Origin: Triops longicaudatus | Lineage: Eukaryota > Arthropoda > Branchiopoda > Notostraca > Triopsidae | Direction of reading: 5' to 3' | Length of the DNA: 64,000 bases | Assembly: GCA_022885665.1 (NCBI GenBank) | Contig: JAGQDJ010000089.1 | Span: 62,001 to 126,000 of the forward strand | Shown here: positions 1 through 12,000 of the stretch, in pieces | Layout: every line of letters starts with the position of its first letter | Numbering within the stretch: the stretch's first letter is position 1 | Notes under the pieces: generated by a model | What the model was told of the DNA's origin: nothing | Seen by the model: only the letters and a program-made list of their open reading frames with translations | The model's database searches: none | Made by a program: the position numbers and the translations under genes

Positions 1-1
1 C

Positions 2-925
2 AATCAAAGCATCCCTTACTGCATTCCACCCCAAGAACCCGCAGCCGAGACCACCACCATCGTCCAGCAACAAGTGATGCAGGACTATTTGCCTTTGCTG
101 GTGACCACGTTGGTGGCGTTCCTCGTGTTGTGTTTATTCCTTTTGCTCGGGTTCGTGTACCGGTACCCCGTCCGTGTTTGGTGCTATGCCCGGTACGGAG
201 TGCGTTTGCTGACGCCCCGCGAAAGCGTCTTGGAGCAAGGTAAGCTGTTTGATGCTTTCATCAGCTACAGCGCCAAAGACGACTCGTTTGTCCAACAAAT
301 GTTGGCCTCGAACCTGGAGTACGGCTCGCCGTCATACAAACTGTGCTTGCAGCATCGGGATTGCCCCGTAAGTGGCGCCTACATGGCTGAAACGATTGCC
401 CAAGCCGTAGATGCGAGTAAACGCACCATCTTGGTCATCTCGCAGAACCTGATGAAGGCCGAGTGGTGCCGTTTTGAGTACAAGTCTGCCTTACACCAAG
501 TCCTCAAGAGTCGTCGTAAGTGCCTCGTGGTCATCCTAGTAGGTGACATCCCCCAGAAAGACCTGGATCCGGATCTCAAGCTCTATCTCAAAACCAACAC
601 TTGCTTACAATGGGGCGATAAACGCTTCTGGGACAAGTTGCGTTTCGCCTTACCCGACGTAGTCTTGCCGAGCCAGGACCGACAGGAGCATGAGTCCTCT
701 ATTAGGCATGCCAACCGCGGTAATAACAATAAACGACCCGGCTTAGGCAGCACTGGCCTAAGGGGACACCGGACCCGGCCGTCTTGTCATACCACTGTCC
801 CCCAGCTCCATCCTTCTGTCATCCAATCTATGCCTTTACCTCTCCCTGTAACCCTCCCTCCGACTCCTGCCGCCTCTGCCCCCGCCCGCTCAGTGGCTCT
901 CAATATGAATATCACCGCCACTTGA
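2..925 (+). CDS. Toll-family receptor, C-terminal part (partial, 5' end outside the window)
   Basis: This is the 3' coding end of a single-pass Toll receptor that signals through a cytoplasmic TIR domain. The frame is open from the left edge, so the leucine-rich ectodomain lies upstream. Counting the codon at base 2 as residue 1, a short juxtamembrane stretch is followed by a hydrophobic helix at about residues 29-53 and a basic stop-transfer segment (RYPVRVWCYAR). The TIR domain spans about 83-217: box 1 FDAFISYS, box 2 RDCPVSG, an SEWCRFE-like motif (AEWCRFEYKSA) and box 3 FW at 209-210. The segment QKDLDPDLKLYLKTNT and following LQWGDK are typical of the arthropod Toll-6/7/8/18-wheeler clade. 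About 80 Pro/Ser/Thr-rich residues follow and end at TGA 923-925. Box 2 has one extra residue and a Cys compared with the usual RDFPVGGY. The family is very secure; the exact paralogue is not. Confidence 0.95.
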   Translation, partial: NQSIPYCIPPQEPAAETTTIVQQQVMQDYLPLLVTTLVAFLVLCLFLLLGFVYRYPVRVWCYARYGVRLLTPRESVLEQGKLFDAFISYSAKDDSFVQQMLASNLEYGSPSYKLCLQHRDCPVSGAYMAETIAQAVDASKRTILVISQNLMKAEWCRFEYKSALHQVLKSRRKCLVVILVGDIPQKDLDPDLKLYLKTNTCLQWGDKRFWDKLRFALPDVVLPSQDRQEHESSIRHANRGNNNKRPGLGSTGLRGHRTRPSCHTTVPQLHPSVIQSMPLPLPVTLPPTPAASAPARSVALNMNITAT

Positions 926-1660
926 TGGAAGGAAGGACAAGCTTGGTGAATTCAGACGCGTGGGAAGGCTGTGTTATACGCTAAGTGGATACACAACGCA
1001 CGCAACCTGCACTGTACTGTGCGTTATCAGAACCCTCCAAAGTCATGTATATAGTTAAAAAGTATGTTAAGCCAGCCCGTTGGCGTTTCGATTCGGTACG
1101 GAGGGCCATTGGATTACGCATGCAACGTATGCAACGATGCGATTCTTCGAAGATGGAGAAAAAGAAGATGCCGGGTGGAAGAAAAAGAATAAGTTTTGTG
1201 GCTAGCGGGGACCTCAAAGTTGGTGTTGGACTGGCGAGTGGCGAAGATCGCATCTATGCAAAACAAGGGGTCTTCGGCCTGGGCTTCAAGCTCAAGCCAG
1301 ACAAGGGCAAAAGTTGAGCTCAGCCAGGAACGGAAGAAAAAAAGTTTCGGGGGTTTGGGTATGGTTAAGGTCGCGGCGGGTTGAAGTTGGGGAAAAACTT
1401 GTATACAACTCCGCTTCGCGTCTACCCGACGTGAATAATTTATCGGTGTGCGTGCGATCATGGAAGGGTCTCTTTTCCGACATTATGAGGTGGTTCAAAT
1501 TGAAAATTGGCCCTTAGGGGCTCCCTAACTCGTCGTCGAGCCAACTAGCAAAGAAAAAACAGTTTTTCTTTACAAACCCTGGAATCTTCCGTATTAAAGG
1601 AGCGACGATGGAGCTTCTGAATGGAAGACTTCTGCTATTAATAATAAAAACGCCAAAAGA
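926..1660 (+). other. Probable 3' untranslated region of the Toll gene
   Basis: This stretch follows the Toll stop codon directly and looks less AT-rich than the DNA beyond it. Several short frames cross it in both directions, none with a recognisable domain, as expected for an untranslated tail. The first AATAAA downstream of the stop is at 1643-1648. That the transcript ends here is inference. Confidence 0.4.
1643..1648 (+). terminator. Candidate polyadenylation signal for the Toll transcript
   Basis: This is the first canonical AATAAA after the Toll stop, about 720 nt downstream. The hexamer is common in AT-rich DNA, so position is its only support. Confidence 0.25.
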
Positions 1661-4600
1661 TTGAAGAGTTCAAAGAATTGTCCCTTCCCTACCTAAAAAT
1701 CATCCCAGATTCTTCGACAAAAGTGGAAGCATGCGTGTGATAAACAGTAATAACTTTCAACCAATCGGTGAAGTGGAATTGTCAATTTTTCTTCAATGGC
1801 GTATTTTACACCCCGCAATTGTGATACTCCTTGTAATATAGCTTCCTTGGAAATGTGTACAGTTCCAACTTCTCCAACTTTTTGGGCTTGTTCATAGTGT
1901 AAACGGAAACGGTTTAATTATTCAGTGTCCACCATATGGTGGAAATTGTGTAAAAAGGGAGTGCTAATCATTTTTCTTTTGTAAAAAAAAAAAGTTTGTG
2001 CCCTTATATCCGACCTGGGAAATTTTTGTGTGACTTGGTTGTCCAACCAATAATTCTATGAGAAATAGAGCTTATTACTCCAAAGCACTCGCGTAAGATT
2101 TTCTTTATTCTATCAACTCATTCAGTGGTAAAGCAACCATGTAGGCAAAGGAGAATTTTCAAACTTGTGATTTCCAACGAAACCAATTGGTATTGTCAGG
2201 AAATTAATTTTAAAATACAGAACTGTAGTATTCCGAAATTAATTTACGATGTAAACGTCCGTAAGAGAACGGGGCGGGTGTTAGGCATGGCCTTAATGCG
2301 GACATTCAGTTTTGACTTTCCATAGTATAACTTTATTATTTGTGTGCAGGAAACATACTGTGTGGACCTGCTGTGACATATTGCGGAAAACAGATAACTT
2401 TAACGAAAAAAAGATGAACGTTTACAGCAAGGACCAGTTCATAACCACTTCACATAAACTAGGCCCACTTCGCAAACATTTCACATCTTTTCTGTCTCTT
2501 TATACTATTGATTACGAAAAGAAAGGCACTAAAGGGCAAAAAAAGGCTTAAATGATCTCTTTTTCTGTTTCGGAAGCTTGGGAACTCGCAACACGTACTG
2601 TGTAAGCTTTCAAAAAGCAGTTGTCACACAGCTGAAAGGCTTTTATCGCTTCGTTTTAAAGTACTTAAAATGTGAAGTGTGTGAAGTTTTCCCAACAACT
2701 CGGAATTGGTTCGAGGGCAAGTTTCGGAGAAGAACCGAAACCAAAGCACTTCAATCACTTGACACCTACAAATGTTCTTTCGCTTCTTTCAATCTTGCTA
2801 AGTTTCTCTATTCTGTATGAGAGAAAAAAAAAGAAACGTTGGAAGAAAATAGCTAGAAAACTGAACTGAAAGAGTGGATCCCTGTTGATGAACTTCCGCT
2901 TCCAAACTTCTGTTCTTCCTCTAATGAAGCAAAGGGGCTGTCACCAACTAAAAAGCTGCGAACAAGGGTGAAAGACGGGCTGTTCTTGTTAGTCATGAGG
3001 TTTTTTTAAGCTTACAGTTATGGGGTTCAGGAGCTCATCATCACTTCTTCCCCCGCCAGTACGATTGACAGAGAAGCGCCGTTTTTACCTTTCGGAGGTC
3101 GTGTCAGAAATCTCTTAATCCTCCTGCCACAGCCTTTTGCCTTGATCTTTTCCCTTAATTAGCATTTTCTTCCCATCGAAACAACCAACTCGACAAGAAA
3201 ATTCCAAGATTATCGGACTATCATCCTCTCTTGAAAAGCCCTTAACCACAGAACATACACAACCTTATATTCCGCAGCTGGAAGGCAAATGCGAAAGGTC
3301 AGAAACTCTGAAGATCATTTGCATATTGTATCTCGGACTCTGGGCCCCCAAAAAAGGCAGCTTAAGGGGATTTAGGGGGAGATAAATCTGCAGATCCCTC
3401 ACTTGCTGAAACTTCTTCCCCCTTTGTTTTCGCTATTCTGATTCTGACGCTCTAAGCAGCTTTTTGTCTTAACGCGAATAAGACCTATACACTCGCATAG
3501 ATCCTTCTATCTTACAATTTTGAGACGAGTAAGGGAACTTTCCCTTTAATAGTGAACTGTCATGAATAGTAATGTCTCTCTTATACACTCTCGCGCTCCT
3601 TTGGATTTGCAATAGTGGAAACGCGGTGCTGTCTTAACCTCGCGCTTCTAGTCTATCTTGACTAAAATGTCTGACCTAAATGCATGGGATTGCATTAGCA
3701 TGACAGATTGGGAATTGCCAGAGAATCCCCTATACAGTACGACGTTGGTCCCTTCGGGTGTTGCAAGTTACACTTAATGATACCGGTGTAGAAGACGACG
3801 CGTCAGACTTGGGTTTACTAACGATGAGCAATTTCTAGGACAATTTTTTTACATAAAATGTGCGCACGAATGAAAAAGAGTTTCCGTAAAAGCGTCGTGC
3901 GTGAAATAAGTTGCGATCTAAACGTAGTCCTTCCGTATTTCTCTAAAATTACAGAATTCTATGCAATGTGAACTGTACCGATTTAGTTTCATATATCAAT
4001 TTAAAACATAGATATTTATTTTTTAAATGACACATTCTTAGCCACTTTCGTTAGTATGTTTGCTGGAAATGTGGTTTACAGATGTCACTTTTTGTCGTAG
4101 AGGTAAAAAGAAAACTCGGAGTTAAAGGAAAGAGAGCATTGCCTGCTTTTTCTCGAAGCTTCCAGATTATCTATAAATATTAACAACTTTCGGGTGTTCA
4201 GAGGAATACCAGGCTGATTAACGTGCACTTTACGAGACGGTTTTATGTAAGGATCACCCGCAGCCCGATACAGAGCGGTAGTTAACTAACGAACCTCAAG
4301 AAACGAGATTATAAAAAGACGCCTCTTGATCTGGCTGTCTTAAGTGTTAAGAACGAAAAAAGGAGCAAGGAATGTATTTCGAGTCCTTTCCAAGGAAACC
4401 AAACGTGTAAAAGCTTATCTAAATCACAAGACGTAGCATTTCTAATACTTTTTATTCTGTATTAGAGTGCAAACCTGTATTGGTTTCTATTGTTTAAATA
4501 GAGAGACTTACACCCACTATTTCCAAGCCATTTGTTATAGCTATTCCCAAGACGACCGTAAAACACGATAGTAATGCATTTCATTGTTCCTCTCATAGGG

Positions 4601-7600
4601 GTTTAAGAAATGGGTTGCATAGGGTTGCATATCCCTCAACTTTATCACAATCTTTTTTTTTATTTAAGGAAACTGTAACTAGAATACCCGAATTATGTAA
4701 GTCTAAGTATTTGTGCAGCAACTTTCTGATCACCAAGTTTTTTTGTGCCCAAAGCCTTTTATAGGCTAAAAGCCAAGGAATCTACATCACAATTTGCAGA
4801 AATTGTTCAGGGGGTTGACAAAGAAATAAGAAAATGTTACACTCCCCCATTTATTTTCTCTGTTCGAGCTTATTTTTTTATGAGAAGGCCTGGTTGTCAG
4901 ATTTCGCAGAAGTTCGATTAACTTACAAGGTAATGTTGGCAAAATTACGTTGTTTCTTAAACTTCCTATAATTTTTGGAAACGTTAATATCCTTGGCTGT
5001 GTGGAAAAGGTTCAATATAAATGGATAAAAAATTATCACGTGAGAAATAGTTTTCGACGCGAGATCTGTTAACTATACTGTAGACTACACAATATCAAAA
5101 CTGGAACCTTACGCACAGCACAAATCTTTTAGCTTCGATTACATTCCTGGACTTTTACCAACTATTTAAGATGTGGCGACTTGCTCTAAATATTCACTAA
5201 TTTCCGAGTGACAGCTGTTCTTCGCTCCTACGGCTCGTTGGAATGTAAAAAAGGTTATTTTAAGGTTCAGGAAACGAATCAGTCGTTGTAAAAAATACTT
5301 AAAATATCTTGTCAGCTTGTATTAAAGGAAAGGTAAAACTTTAACCGATGTTACGGTTTAAGGAGGGAAATGCGTGCCAAGGCAGTTTGCGTAACCGAAT
5401 TTCGCATAAGCTGGAATTGATTTCTTTATGACAGTCACTTTGGCTACATACAATCAAGAAACGATTGGCAAAGTTCCAACAAATCCCCCGCAAAAAAGGC
5501 ATATCATATGTAGCTGAAATGTTTCTCCATACAGTGTTTCATACTATCTTCTGATACCCAGAGCATTTTTAAGGATTTGTGAGATACAAAAACGTACACT
5601 CGTTCCACATCTGCGAAATTATGCGTAACTGCGAGTGAATTTTTCTTTCACATTCACGCTTTTCATGAAGTCTCAAAAAGTAACACTGTCGTACTGTTTT
5701 GCATGAAAATTGCGTACATTGACTTCATCCAAATGTCTATCCTTTTCAACAAAAAACAAAAAAAACGTCGTTACACTTGTAGCTCTCCCAAGCTGAAACA
5801 TTGGCTCCTTTACGTAAAAGACAAAGTGAAACAGAGGTTGCTTTTGCATGTAATACGGTCGTTACAGCTCACTTGCCAAAAAAAGTTTCATTTGTGGAGG
5901 ATTAAACGACTTTCTTATTTAAGGGAAAAGAAAAGAAGGTACTTATAAAGGTTAAAAAAGCAGGAACCAAGACGAATCAACATCCAGCCACTTTTTTTGC
6001 ATAATTAAGCCAGTTCTTAATGTTGCTTAGGTTATTTAGCCAGTTCTAACAAAAGAAAGGAAACTCATTTTTTATCATAATTCCATACCCTATCTTACCC
6101 CACCTCGTGCACCCTTCTCCTCAAAACGTCGCATAATAGACATGAACTCGAGGTATTTTTATCTCTCCCTTATGCCCCTTTTCCTTTACACTGCCTGGTG
6201 CACCTATCAGACAGTTAAAAGAATAACGCGGACGTTGCAAAGCTCAGGCTTATAACAAAAAGTTTCCTCAGGTAAGCATTAAATGCGTTTCATCCGGTCG
6301 TCGGAGCCTCAGCTTTTCATGCATTCGACATACTTGAACGTGGTGAACAATCGAGCATATACCTCTGCATATTAAACTACACGACTATTCTTGTCACAAA
6401 CTTCGAACAATACCAAAACTTTTGTTACTGTTTGCCCAGCTTGGAACATTCTACATTAGAAGTCACCGTGGGTTTCCCAGTGCTGTGAAGCAGCCAACTA
6501 GAATTGATGCTAAAAACTTGTCTTTTTTGTGCCCCAAAACTTGGAGGTTAAAAAACGAGCTAATTAGACAAACTTTTTCAAGGAGCACTTTGGGTAAGAA
6601 CTTTGGGAACTTATTAAGTAATTCCTCCATTTTTGATGCTTGCATTTTCAACCACTTCAAGCATGACAGCAACGAAAAGTTTTCGACTCTCGGAAGAAGG
6701 GCGTTGTCTTTATCAAAGATGACAAGCTACAGAGCAAGGAAAAAGATAAGCGGAAAGACGGTAGCAACCATTCGTTGAAAGACAAGAAAAACTTCTGGCT
6801 TAAGCCAATTACATACCACAGCAATAATTAATTACCCAATTTTTTTCCCCATGTTCTATTTCTGTTTACTCACTCGAAGTCCTTGCATTGCATGAAAGCT
6901 TCTTTTGTTCCTTATGCTTTTGTGCCAAGATTTCAAGAATACTGCGCCGGGGTATTCAATTTGGGCGGAGAGACTTCCTAATTCTTTTTCTTTGTAGTAT
7001 AGAAAAAAACATGGCATTCTTTTTGGGAAAGAAAAGGAGGAAATGGAACTGGAGTTGAAAGAACTACTAGAGGTAATGGATCTTCATTTGGGGGTGAATC
7101 TTGTGAAACTGCGTAAGATTTCGATTGCGACTTGCTCGCGTACGGCTGGCCGTGCCTTTGAGTCGAAAGAACAGAGGAAAGTGAGTCGAGAACAAGAAAT
7201 AGGAAGGGCCTGGCAGGGCCGTAAGCCCCAAAACACAAGCAAGTAAGACGCAACAAAAGGTGGCCTCTTTCCATTAGCCTGATGTATTCTGACATGCTCT
7301 TGATTGCGTGTCACTTGGCACGACCGTTAAAGGGAAGAAACTTGCCCAAACGCTGCAGCTTCAAGTTCATCAGCCCAAAGAACAGGCCACAGAACACAGG
7401 AGAGGGAGACACAGACTCTTTTCGTATGTATCTTGTCGCTATATAGTGCAATACACTTCCTCGCCTCATTTTCTCGGAGCTTTCCATAGAGCCTGGCGGT
7501 TAATGGAGAAGACGGGAGTGGAAAGCTGTCAGGATCAATAAAGTTAAGCTGAGAAACCTAATAGTAATATTACCTTTTATTTTCTTGACCGAACGAACCC

Positions 7601-10600
7601 AAAATCCTTCTCCTTCATCTGGAAAACTCTTATGTGAAATGGAAAAGCGTTTAACCGTGATCTGCAGTGTGGAAATCTCGCAATCTCGCTTTATCTTTAC
7701 GCAATTTTGGTTACGCAGACAATCTTAGTCGATGTGAAGTACAATGGGCGGACTCGGATTACGGCCCAATTCGTGTTTCCAGCATAACACGAAGTTACTG
7801 TAAGTCGAAACTACAGGTTGCTTTAAGTAGCTATGTGTCATTTACAAAGTTTGTCCGAGAGATCCTTCTTAAGGAATGTCAACATGAGAAAAGTACAATG
7901 CAAAACTCTTAACCACAACAGATGCGAAACCCTTATCAAGCTCAATTTTTTCTTCTTTAAATTAAAGGAAAGCAACGGTGGGTAATTGGACACTCAAAAA
8001 AGAATGCCACTAACAGAAATAAAACCTTATTTTGGAATATTTTTTTTTTTACTTCGGGAAACTACAAGAATGAGTTTGCATTCGGATATCAAATAGCACA
8101 TTCTGTCAGAGCTTAAATTTAAAAAGTTTTGTTTGCTGCCTCTTAAAACATTACAAACTGAAAGTACGTAATCAAAATAAGTCTTTGGAACCGCAAGATT
8201 GGGAAAGCAGTTTGAGATTTTCTTCGAACACAAAATGTTCGAGTGATTTGTAAGGAAAATATATAAAAAAACTTGAAATAGATTAACTGTCACCAGAAGA
8301 CTGTTTATTCGACCGAAAACCATTGAATTTTCGTTGTGATTTAGTCGTTGCTCATCAGTGGCCTTACGTCAAGTTTATCAAATGAGATCAGACTGAATTC
8401 ATCGTAAGTTGAGGTTCTCTGGAAGTAAAATTGCCTCAGCCTAAAAGACAATAAGGCAAATATGATTTAAAATGCGATCATTTTCTTGAGTTCGGGAAAA
8501 GAATGAAAAAAAATTTAAGAGCAGAGCTTGAAAAGAGTTTCTGTAGAGCATTTCATTCAGCAGACTTGTAGTTTATATACATATACATTTCATCCTTCGA
8601 AGAGAAACGCAACGTCTGTTGCAGAACTTTTTCGTTATTTTTTTTAGAGTTTTCATTCTCCTTCAAGTGTAGTAATACGGTTTTCGAGGCTCTGGCCCAT
8701 GCCTGGGACCCTTGACAGCTTTTCATCTGCATTGCAAATTACCCGTTTGAGCTTTAGATTTTGAGAAGGCTTCCAAATAAACCAATTTACGTTAGTTCCC
8801 GTGAAATACGGTAGAACAGCCGTCACTTTTTGCATTTCTGGAGCTGGCTCTTCTCTTAAAAGATAGAAATCCTTGGCGAAGTTGAACGCTTCCAAGGATA
8901 ATGAGGCGCAGTGACCCTTCTTTTGCTTGTCCAGAGAAAAAACGAAACTGTAAATCACAAGACGTATGAGAGAGTTCAATTTACATGAGCGGCGTCAGTA
9001 AATCTACTTTTTCACGTCTGGAGTTACTTACGAACGCTGCCGAAGACGTGTGACCTTTAAGTTGCTAAGACAGACTTCTGTAATTTCCCAGGGAGGCACA
9101 ATGTTTACCATTACTCCCATTATCATGGGTAATAACTAAGGCAAAGGGCGGTTCGCCAATTCTAAATACCCTATTTAGGGGGCGGTTCGCAACTTGTCAA
9201 CGCTGAAAAGTGTTGGTCTACACGCTTTGATAAATGAAATAACGTGCCGTAAATATACGCAGCAGCGACTTTGCCTAGCATTCTAATTAGGTTGAGTGAC
9301 TAATTGTCCTCGCTTAGAAACAAGACATTACGAGTAATTCTACCTCGCACGCAACGCGAGACTCCATAAAACTTGAAAACTAGAAACAAAGAGATATTTT
9401 TTTACTTTGTCTCTTTCTCTTGTTCGTCAAGTGTGAGAATTTCCTTTTACGTGAAATTTATTCGCAAACACAAAGTTTCAAGCGTGGAAACGTGACACTG
9501 AAATTTTGGACCGGGAACAATTACAACGCTGTGATCCTTTATCCCTTAGAGCGTCAAGCTCACTTTTATGCATACTTAATTTTTTAGTTTACGCTTACAA
9601 CTGAATGCTCCAAGGAACTTATTCAAACTCGGTTACTGTCTCAAACCGTCTGCTTTTGCTCGTCGTGCTTGCTTGACTCGTTCTACCATGGCGAAGTGTG
9701 GGAAAAAGGGTTCGCATTCAAGTGCAAGCCGGGTACGGCAAAAAGGTAGGCTGGTGGGATCCTACAATGAATTATAAATGTGAGGTAGCAAACTAAATTC
9801 AGGCGAATGGGTGCGACCTCAGCTAATAACAGGACAGAATTTGATTAAAATGGTGCATTTGCAGCCTCAAAGTGAAAAATCTGCGTAAAATAAATAAATT
9901 ATTTCCAAATGGGCATACAAGAGTTGGAAACCATGATCAAAAGAGTACGTTCTCCTTCAAAAAATGAGCGCGCGGACAAATGAAAAGGCAAACAAGCAAA
10001 AGAGCTTCTGTCCGGTATTGCAAGCTTTAGAAATAGATATTGTCATCATCTTGGGACTTATTTTCACAAAAAAGGAACGAAATAGCAGCCAAAGGGCCAT
10101 TAATGATTCCAACACTAGTATTGTTCATTTCTCGTTTTCAGCGAAGACAATAGAATGGTCTTGAAACGGCAAGATATGTGAAGCTTTGAAGGCTTTCTCG
10201 CAAACACTAGAAAGGAAGACAACCAGAAAAATATACAAGAATGTTTAATACAAAAATTCCTTTTCTGTCTGGTGATCTGGATTTTGCTGCTAACAGACGT
10301 CGTATTAAAAAAAATAAAAAAATAACGCTTTATTTTGTTTTGTTTTTTTCTGTGTATAGAGTGTTAGCAAAAAAAGTTAGCTAAAGATAGTTGCTAACTT
10401 ACGATTTACATTGTAACAGTCGTTACAGTGCCTCTGTCCCTTATTTGTTATTAAAATTTATTACTATTTATGTTCTCTATACCTCGTTATAAGCGGAAGA
10501 GGAATGTGTCCGTTAAAGTCGTTTGATTGTAATAGCCAATATTGGCCTTTCGTTTCCATACCTTGCAAATGGATGGTTTTCCAAGACTCGACATTTTCCC

Positions 10601-12000
10601 CTGATATTCAAGCAATGGATTTTTCTTCAATCCCTCAATTTTCTTTTTTTTTTTAAATATATTCTCTATTACCGTTTTTTTATTATTTTTTTTTAAATGT
10701 TATTAAAGTGTTTCATTACGGTAAAATATATTCTAAGTTTTAGTACGTTTATTATGGAGTACAAAATCGACAAATTTTATAATTCAAATATTAAGCCTGT
10801 CAATAAAGTTTAACTTGTTGAACACAAGATATTAATGAAAAATTATGGGCCTTGCAATCCCTTTTCATTTTTTTAAGGCTAAAATCTTTAAAAACGTGTT
10901 CCATTAGATCGACATTTCCTGTCGGAAACGTGAAAAGACAAACATGAGCCCGGGAAAGTCCCAGGCTTGAAGCAATTAGAAGAAAAGAGCCCGGCTCTTT
11001 TGGCTGAATGTTTTAACAGAAGCAACACGAAGACCATTACATTACAAGATAAGGAGATAAACTCTTCCTTCGGGGACTCGAGTCGCATCGCAATTTCGGC
11101 TATGGGACGAAAACGTTGGAAGAGGGATATCTTTCATATATTTGTGTGTTAGAGATGGAACAGGTCATAAAAACCTCCCAAGAAACATAAAGCTTGGATT
11201 CCGAAACATGAATGCGACTCAGAGCTCAGCGCGGAATGGATCTGACTTGATTAACTGACGTCGCAAGCTAGCATGTCTGTTCCTTAAAGTACAGTGCAGT
11301 AACGCTCATATTCCTGATGCGTAAGCGATAACCCCGACTTGCCAATGATTTTGTACTCTCCGCATTGCGCCAAGACATCAACTTCCATCCAGTTCGCAAC
11401 GCTTGCTTTCTGTTATTCTTCGATTAGAGCCCAAAACTGCTAAGCGACATGGAATTCCCAGGAAAAAATAACAAGATCGTTCCCAGAGCCAATCAACCTA
11501 TATTCCACAGGTGTGACAATAAACTACACCATTTTCAGGGTGGGCTATCCTTGGGTTCATTTGCAATCGAAGGTTCTTGGGTCTGCGTCGCTTTCACTCC
11601 CCAAACCGAAAAAACGACAACTGTCACTGCCATGGCCACAGTAATGTCCTTTTAGCTTTTCCAATACGTAATAAACTCTTGGGTCCCCGGACTGTATTAT
11701 ACCCAGACGTTGACAACAATGGCTCTTCACTTACAGGATTTCCCAAAACACCAAAAAAACGCCATTACGGGGCACAGGAGTAACAATATTGCTTTTCAAG
11801 CGAGGAAACTCGCGGGAAAAGTGAGACTTTTTGTCCGTATCTTTCGCTGAAGAAAATCCTTTAAGGATCGCTTTGTTTAATTTGGGAGAGTTCAATAATT
11901 CAAGTAGGAAAATGTGAAGTCACGCAAAATGAAGCCCAAGTTCAGCCAAGCGTTGCTAGGTCGGTAATTAAAAGTATTTATAAATGGTAACTATTGTTGG
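1661..12000. other. Non-coding, AT-rich DNA; no gene recognised
   Basis: I see no domain, tRNA or transposon protein on either strand. Open frames reach about 118 codons (for example 6422-6778 plus), within chance expectation. Long A and T runs are frequent. The one structured motif I noticed is the pair of 11-bp direct repeats around a small inverted repeat at 9146-9190. Confidence 0.6.
9146..9190. repeat. Two 11-bp direct repeats flanking a 7-bp inverted repeat
   Basis: GGGCGGTTCGC occurs at 9146-9156 and again at 9180-9190. Between them CTAAATA (9162-9168) and TATTTAG (9172-9178) form an inverted repeat with a 3-nt loop. The GC-rich direct repeats stand out in AT-rich DNA. The layout resembles a tiny insertion with target duplication or a paired binding site; neither is shown. 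Confidence 0.55.

Noticed and set aside
985..1317. 110-codon plus frame just after the Toll stop
   Set aside because: GTG start, basic and low in recognisable motifs, and in the likely 3' untranslated region; overlapping frames on both strands are equally long.
8653..8979. 108-codon minus frame with a protein-like appearance (KLSRVPGM near the end, vaguely like a retroelement polymerase tail)
   Set aside because: No catalytic motif, no flanking retroelement frame or terminal repeats, and about eight frames this long are expected by chance.
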